NCBI GenBank assembly: GCA_048941605.1
Contig: JBHLNL010000018.1
Location: 1-35,139, forward strand
DNA length: 35,139 nucleotides
Reading direction: 5' to 3'
Origin: Loki-b32 sp048941605
GTDB taxonomy: Archaea > Asgardarchaeota > Lokiarchaeia > Sigyniarchaeales > SOKP01
The notes under the pieces were generated by a model. That model made no database searches, was not told the DNA's origin, and worked only from the letters and a program-made list of their open reading frames with translations. Below are positions 32,574-35,139 of the stretch, in pieces. The translations under genes were made by a program, and so were the position numbers. How positions within the stretch are numbered: position 1 is the first letter of the stretch; every line of letters starts with the position of its first letter.

Positions 32574-34460
32574 ATGGAAAAAGACAAACGAATCAAATTG
32601 TGTTTTCTAATTTCAATTATCTTAGTTTTCTTTTCTGGTGCTATGGCTTATGGGTTCCAAACAAACTTTGGTTCAATTGATGTCCAGGAGGTTGCTATAG
32701 TAGATTCATCTGGAAATAAAATTGTAGGAAAACTATACCGTCCTATAAGTGTAAGCGTTGCAAATCCAGCACCTGGAATTTTAGGGTTGCATGGTTATAA
32801 TAATGATAAAGATGTTCAGAGACCTGCTTCATTGGAGTTAGCTAAAGCGGGTTTTGTAGTTTTAGCGCTTGATAGAGCTGCTCATGGAGATTCTGAAGGA
32901 GATTTAGAATTTAATTTTCAATGCGCTGATGCTGCATATAAATGGTTAGCAGGTTTACCATTTGTTAATGGAAGTAGTATGGGTATTTTTGGTCATTCTA
33001 TGGGGTATATATTAGGTTCAATAGTAGCAGCGGTTAATCCTGACCATGATGCATGTGCATTTCAAACTTTTCCTCCATATGTGTACAATTTTGGAGTATT
33101 ACATAATGTATTACATATCTGGTCCCAGTATGAAGAATGGTATGATTTACCTTCTGCTTATATTACTGGTACTCTAGCCACTCCCCCATATTACTCTAAT
33201 ATGACTGTAGCACAAGTTATAGCTCAAGGGATGTCCGTTCTTGAAACAAATGCAGGTGTACCTCCAGGTACTGGCGCAGTAGATACAACATATGGAAGTT
33301 TTGCTGCTGGAACTGCTTATCGAGAACATTTGGCTTTAGGATTAACTCATCCTGGTCAAACCATGGATCAGGGTTGCACAGCAGAGATTGTAGCCTGGAT
33401 GCTTCAAGCTTTGATGACACACCCCACAATATCTGAAGCTCAAGCATGGAATATTGCTGCAATTGTGGGACAAACATATTTAGGAGTAGAAATTTTTAGT
33501 GGTGTAGCATTACTTTTTAGTTTTGTGTCTGTTGTTTATTTAGCGTTATTGTTACTGAAAAGCAAATTCTTTGGAGAAGTTCAGCAACCAATGCCAGAAA
33601 GAGTAGTTACAAAAGATAAAAAATACTGGTGGTTATTTGCATCTATTAATACAGTAATTGCTGCTGTATTCTTCGGGTTGTTTACGCATGCTGATGAGCA
33701 CTGGCAATTTGCTACTTATGCAACCCCCTTGAAGATGGGAATGATGAACAATTGGCTAGGGTTTTTCTTAACTACTGCTGCTGCTGCTACTTTTCTTATA
33801 ACTCTATGGTATTTCCTTTTCAATAGAATGGAGAGAGGTAGTATAAGGTTATATGATCTTGGGGTTACTTATGATAATGAAAAGTTTGGTACAACCTTTA
33901 AAAATAAAGCTCACTGGCAAATTTTTGGAAAGACAGTTTTACTTGCATTAATACTTTTTGGCTGGATGTATATGTTGGTAAGTATCTTCCAAACTTTCTT
34001 TTTGATCGAATTTAGAATCTTCTGGACTTTCGCAAAAATGTTTACACCTCAACGATTTATACAGTTCTTGTTGTATCTACCCATCATTCTACCATTTTTC
34101 CTCGTAAATGGTGGAGTATTCTTATTTGGGCAAATTCGTCAAGATGAATCAAGTTCATCTGTAAAAACCCATCTAATTTGGTGGCTTAAAACACTATTTG
34201 CTATGTTAACAGGGCTATTAATTCTTTTCTTAATCCAATATATAGGTGTAGCTATCTCTAATTATCCATATAATGGTTGGTGGATTAATCCAATAATGCC
34301 ACTTCAATTAATGTCAATAATTCCATTGTCAGCATTAATATACTTTATAATGATTATCTTTTATCGCAAAACAGGAAAGATTTATCTAGGGTCAATATTT
34401 GGTGCAATAATCACAGTTTGGTTCTTTAGTGTTGGAACTGTCTTTGCAGCGGGTTTATAG
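32574..34460 (+). CDS. Alpha/beta hydrolase fused to a multi-pass membrane domain
   Basis: About 628 residues. A signal anchor (9-27) is followed by an extracytoplasmic alpha/beta hydrolase domain: GILGLHGYNNDK (oxyanion region), VVLALDRAAHGDSEGD, and the nucleophile elbow GIFGHSMG with S142. After about residue 300 there are seven or eight membrane helices (EIFSGVALLFSFVSVVYLA and further). The catalytic acid and His are not assigned with certainty; HLALGLTHPGQTMDQG may hold the His. Start: ATG at 32574, nine bases after GAGAGGT, rather than TTG at 32556 upstream of that site. The enzyme may process membrane or extracellular lipids or peptides (inference). Confidence 0.75.
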   Translation: MEKDKRIKLCFLISIILVFFSGAMAYGFQTNFGSIDVQEVAIVDSSGNKIVGKLYRPISVSVANPAPGILGLHGYNNDKDVQRPASLELAKAGFVVLALDRAAHGDSEGDLEFNFQCADAAYKWLAGLPFVNGSSMGIFGHSMGYILGSIVAAVNPDHDACAFQTFPPYVYNFGVLHNVLHIWSQYEEWYDLPSAYITGTLATPPYYSNMTVAQVIAQGMSVLETNAGVPPGTGAVDTTYGSFAAGTAYREHLALGLTHPGQTMDQGCTAEIVAWMLQALMTHPTISEAQAWNIAAIVGQTYLGVEIFSGVALLFSFVSVVYLALLLLKSKFFGEVQQPMPERVVTKDKKYWWLFASINTVIAAVFFGLFTHADEHWQFATYATPLKMGMMNNWLGFFLTTAAAATFLITLWYFLFNRMERGSIRLYDLGVTYDNEKFGTTFKNKAHWQIFGKTVLLALILFGWMYMLVSIFQTFFLIEFRIFWTFAKMFTPQRFIQFLLYLPIILPFFLVNGGVFLFGQIRQDESSSSVKTHLIWWLKTLFAMLTGLLILFLIQYIGVAISNYPYNGWWINPIMPLQLMSIIPLSALIYFIMIIFYRKTGKIYLGSIFGAIITVWFFSVGTVFAAGL

Positions 34461-34481
34461 AATTTTTAAATTAATAAATCC

Positions 34482-34492
34482 TTTTTTTTTTT
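34482..34492 (+). terminator. T11 terminator after the hydrolase gene
   Basis: Eleven T residues 21 bases after the stop codon, between convergent genes. Confidence 0.55.
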
Positions 34493-34557
34493 ATTATAAA
34501 TTATTATCATGAATAAACTCAATCTGCAATATCCTCATGTAAAGGATTATTTTCGTT

Positions 34558-35139
34558 TCATATTTTTAAAGGGTATTTTCCAAATTTTAGTGTTGTTTCA
34601 ATCATCCATTTTAAACGTTCTGGTGATATACTAGGGTGAAAATTTGCTGGAGATAACATAAAGCCACCACTATGACCCAATGCTTTAATAGCATTTTTAA
34701 CTGCTTTTTCTACTTCATCCTTGTTAGCATCCACAAGAATATATCGTGTATCGATATTTCCAGATAAACAAAGTTTATCACCCACCTTCTTTTTAACGTG
34801 ATATGGATCGACATATGGTAATTCAAGGCATTGAAGACCATCGAAACCACATTCTACTATAAAATCTAACAGATCAGTTACATCTCCATCTGTGTGTAAT
34901 ATATATTTACCACCCCAATCATGTATCTGTTCTGAAACTTCTTTGTAACATGGGAGTAGAAATTCATTAAAATATTTTGGATTAATCATTGGACCTCCTT
35001 TATGTGCAATATCCCCACCCTCAAGAAATATCTTGGCTCCACAATCGGCATATGCTTTAAAAACAGTTAATGTGTAATTAGTACAAAAACGAAAGCGTTC
35101 CTCCACTAATTTGGGGTCATTTTTCAAAGCTCGAGCAAA
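34558..35139 (-). CDS. Uroporphyrinogen decarboxylase/MtaA-family protein, C-terminal part
   Basis: The frame is open to the window edge, so only the last 193 residues are seen; the N-terminus lies outside. Visible blocks are GGDIAHKGGPMINPKYFNEFLLP, YILHTDGDVTDLLDFIVECGFDGLQ, LCLSGNIDTRYIL and the closing GGFMLSPANFHPSISPERLKWM, all typical of the UroD-like superfamily. The branch looks like corrinoid methyltransferase or other UroD-fold enzymes (MtaA, MtbA, CmuA-like) rather than heme-pathway HemE. A metal-binding His in HTDGD is conserved, but a Cys zinc site is not evident in this part. Confidence 0.82.
   Translation of the reverse strand, partial: FARALKNDPKLVEERFRFCTNYTLTVFKAYADCGAKIFLEGGDIAHKGGPMINPKYFNEFLLPCYKEVSEQIHDWGGKYILHTDGDVTDLLDFIVECGFDGLQCLELPYVDPYHVKKKVGDKLCLSGNIDTRYILVDANKDEVEKAVKNAIKALGHSGGFMLSPANFHPSISPERLKWMIETTLKFGKYPLKI

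Overview
The window looks like a piece of an Asgard archaeal chromosome, most likely Lokiarchaeia-like. This is an inference from several things read in the sequence. The DNA is very AT-rich, and Shine-Dalgarno sites are of the archaeal AGGTGA/GGAG type. TATA boxes often follow a purine-rich BRE (for example GAAACCTTTAAATG). Gene content is a mix of archaeal genes (3-hexulose-6-phosphate synthase, S-layer-type surface proteins with one C-terminal anchor) and genes with a eukaryote-like flavour (a longin/roadblock-like small protein, an Sm-like protein, a sphingosine-1-phosphate-lyase-type PLP enzyme, a prenyl-cysteine-methyltransferase-like membrane enzyme, a tiny histone-H1-tail-like protein). 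No rRNA, tRNA, CRISPR array, transposase or phage gene was recognised.

Layout. 0-5.6 kb: a metallophosphoesterase and a NYN nuclease in tandem, then two large beta-helix surface proteins. 5.5-9.7 kb, minus strand: an apparent operon of two 2-hydroxyacyl-CoA dehydratase/benzoyl-CoA reductase-type subunits followed by an acyl-CoA ligase, together suggesting activation and radical dehydration or reduction of an organic acid. 9.8-11.4 kb: an unknown helical protein and 3-hexulose-6-phosphate synthase. 11.5-13.2 kb: a region with few ATG-initiated ORFs. It holds two overlooked minus-strand genes (a small Cys protein and a membrane-anchored PD-(D/E)XK nuclease-like protein with a non-ATG start), a small CxxC/HxxH protein, a palindrome and a strong hairpin. 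13.2-16.2 kb: a TPR protein, an extraordinary Cys-x-Cys repeat surface protein, a membrane protein and a tiny zinc finger. 16.2-21.7 kb: a conserved-looking unknown protein, divergent MsrA and MsrB, a molbindin, an MFS transporter, a SAM methyltransferase and an unknown protein with a ubiquitin-like pattern.

22-28.7 kb: a coiled-coil protein, a flavodoxin/ferredoxin protein, a SagB-type nitroreductase, the Lys/Ala/Pro-rich mini-protein, a NosD-like surface protein, an Sm-like protein, a ferredoxin-nitroreductase fusion, the longin-like protein and a small DUF-like protein. 28.8-35.1 kb: a protein with 18 copies of an EPVYEPEP-type repeat, two small membrane proteins (one ICMT/PEMT-like), the PLP lyase, a membrane-fused alpha/beta hydrolase, and the C-terminal part of a UroD/MtaA-family protein cut by the window edge.

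Themes: oxidative-damage repair and redox flavoproteins (MsrA, MsrB, three flavin/Fe-S proteins), strictly anaerobic CoA chemistry, metal handling (Cys-repeat protein, molbindin), cell-surface proteins and lipid or membrane metabolism. All functional assignments rest on motifs read by eye; no database search was possible.
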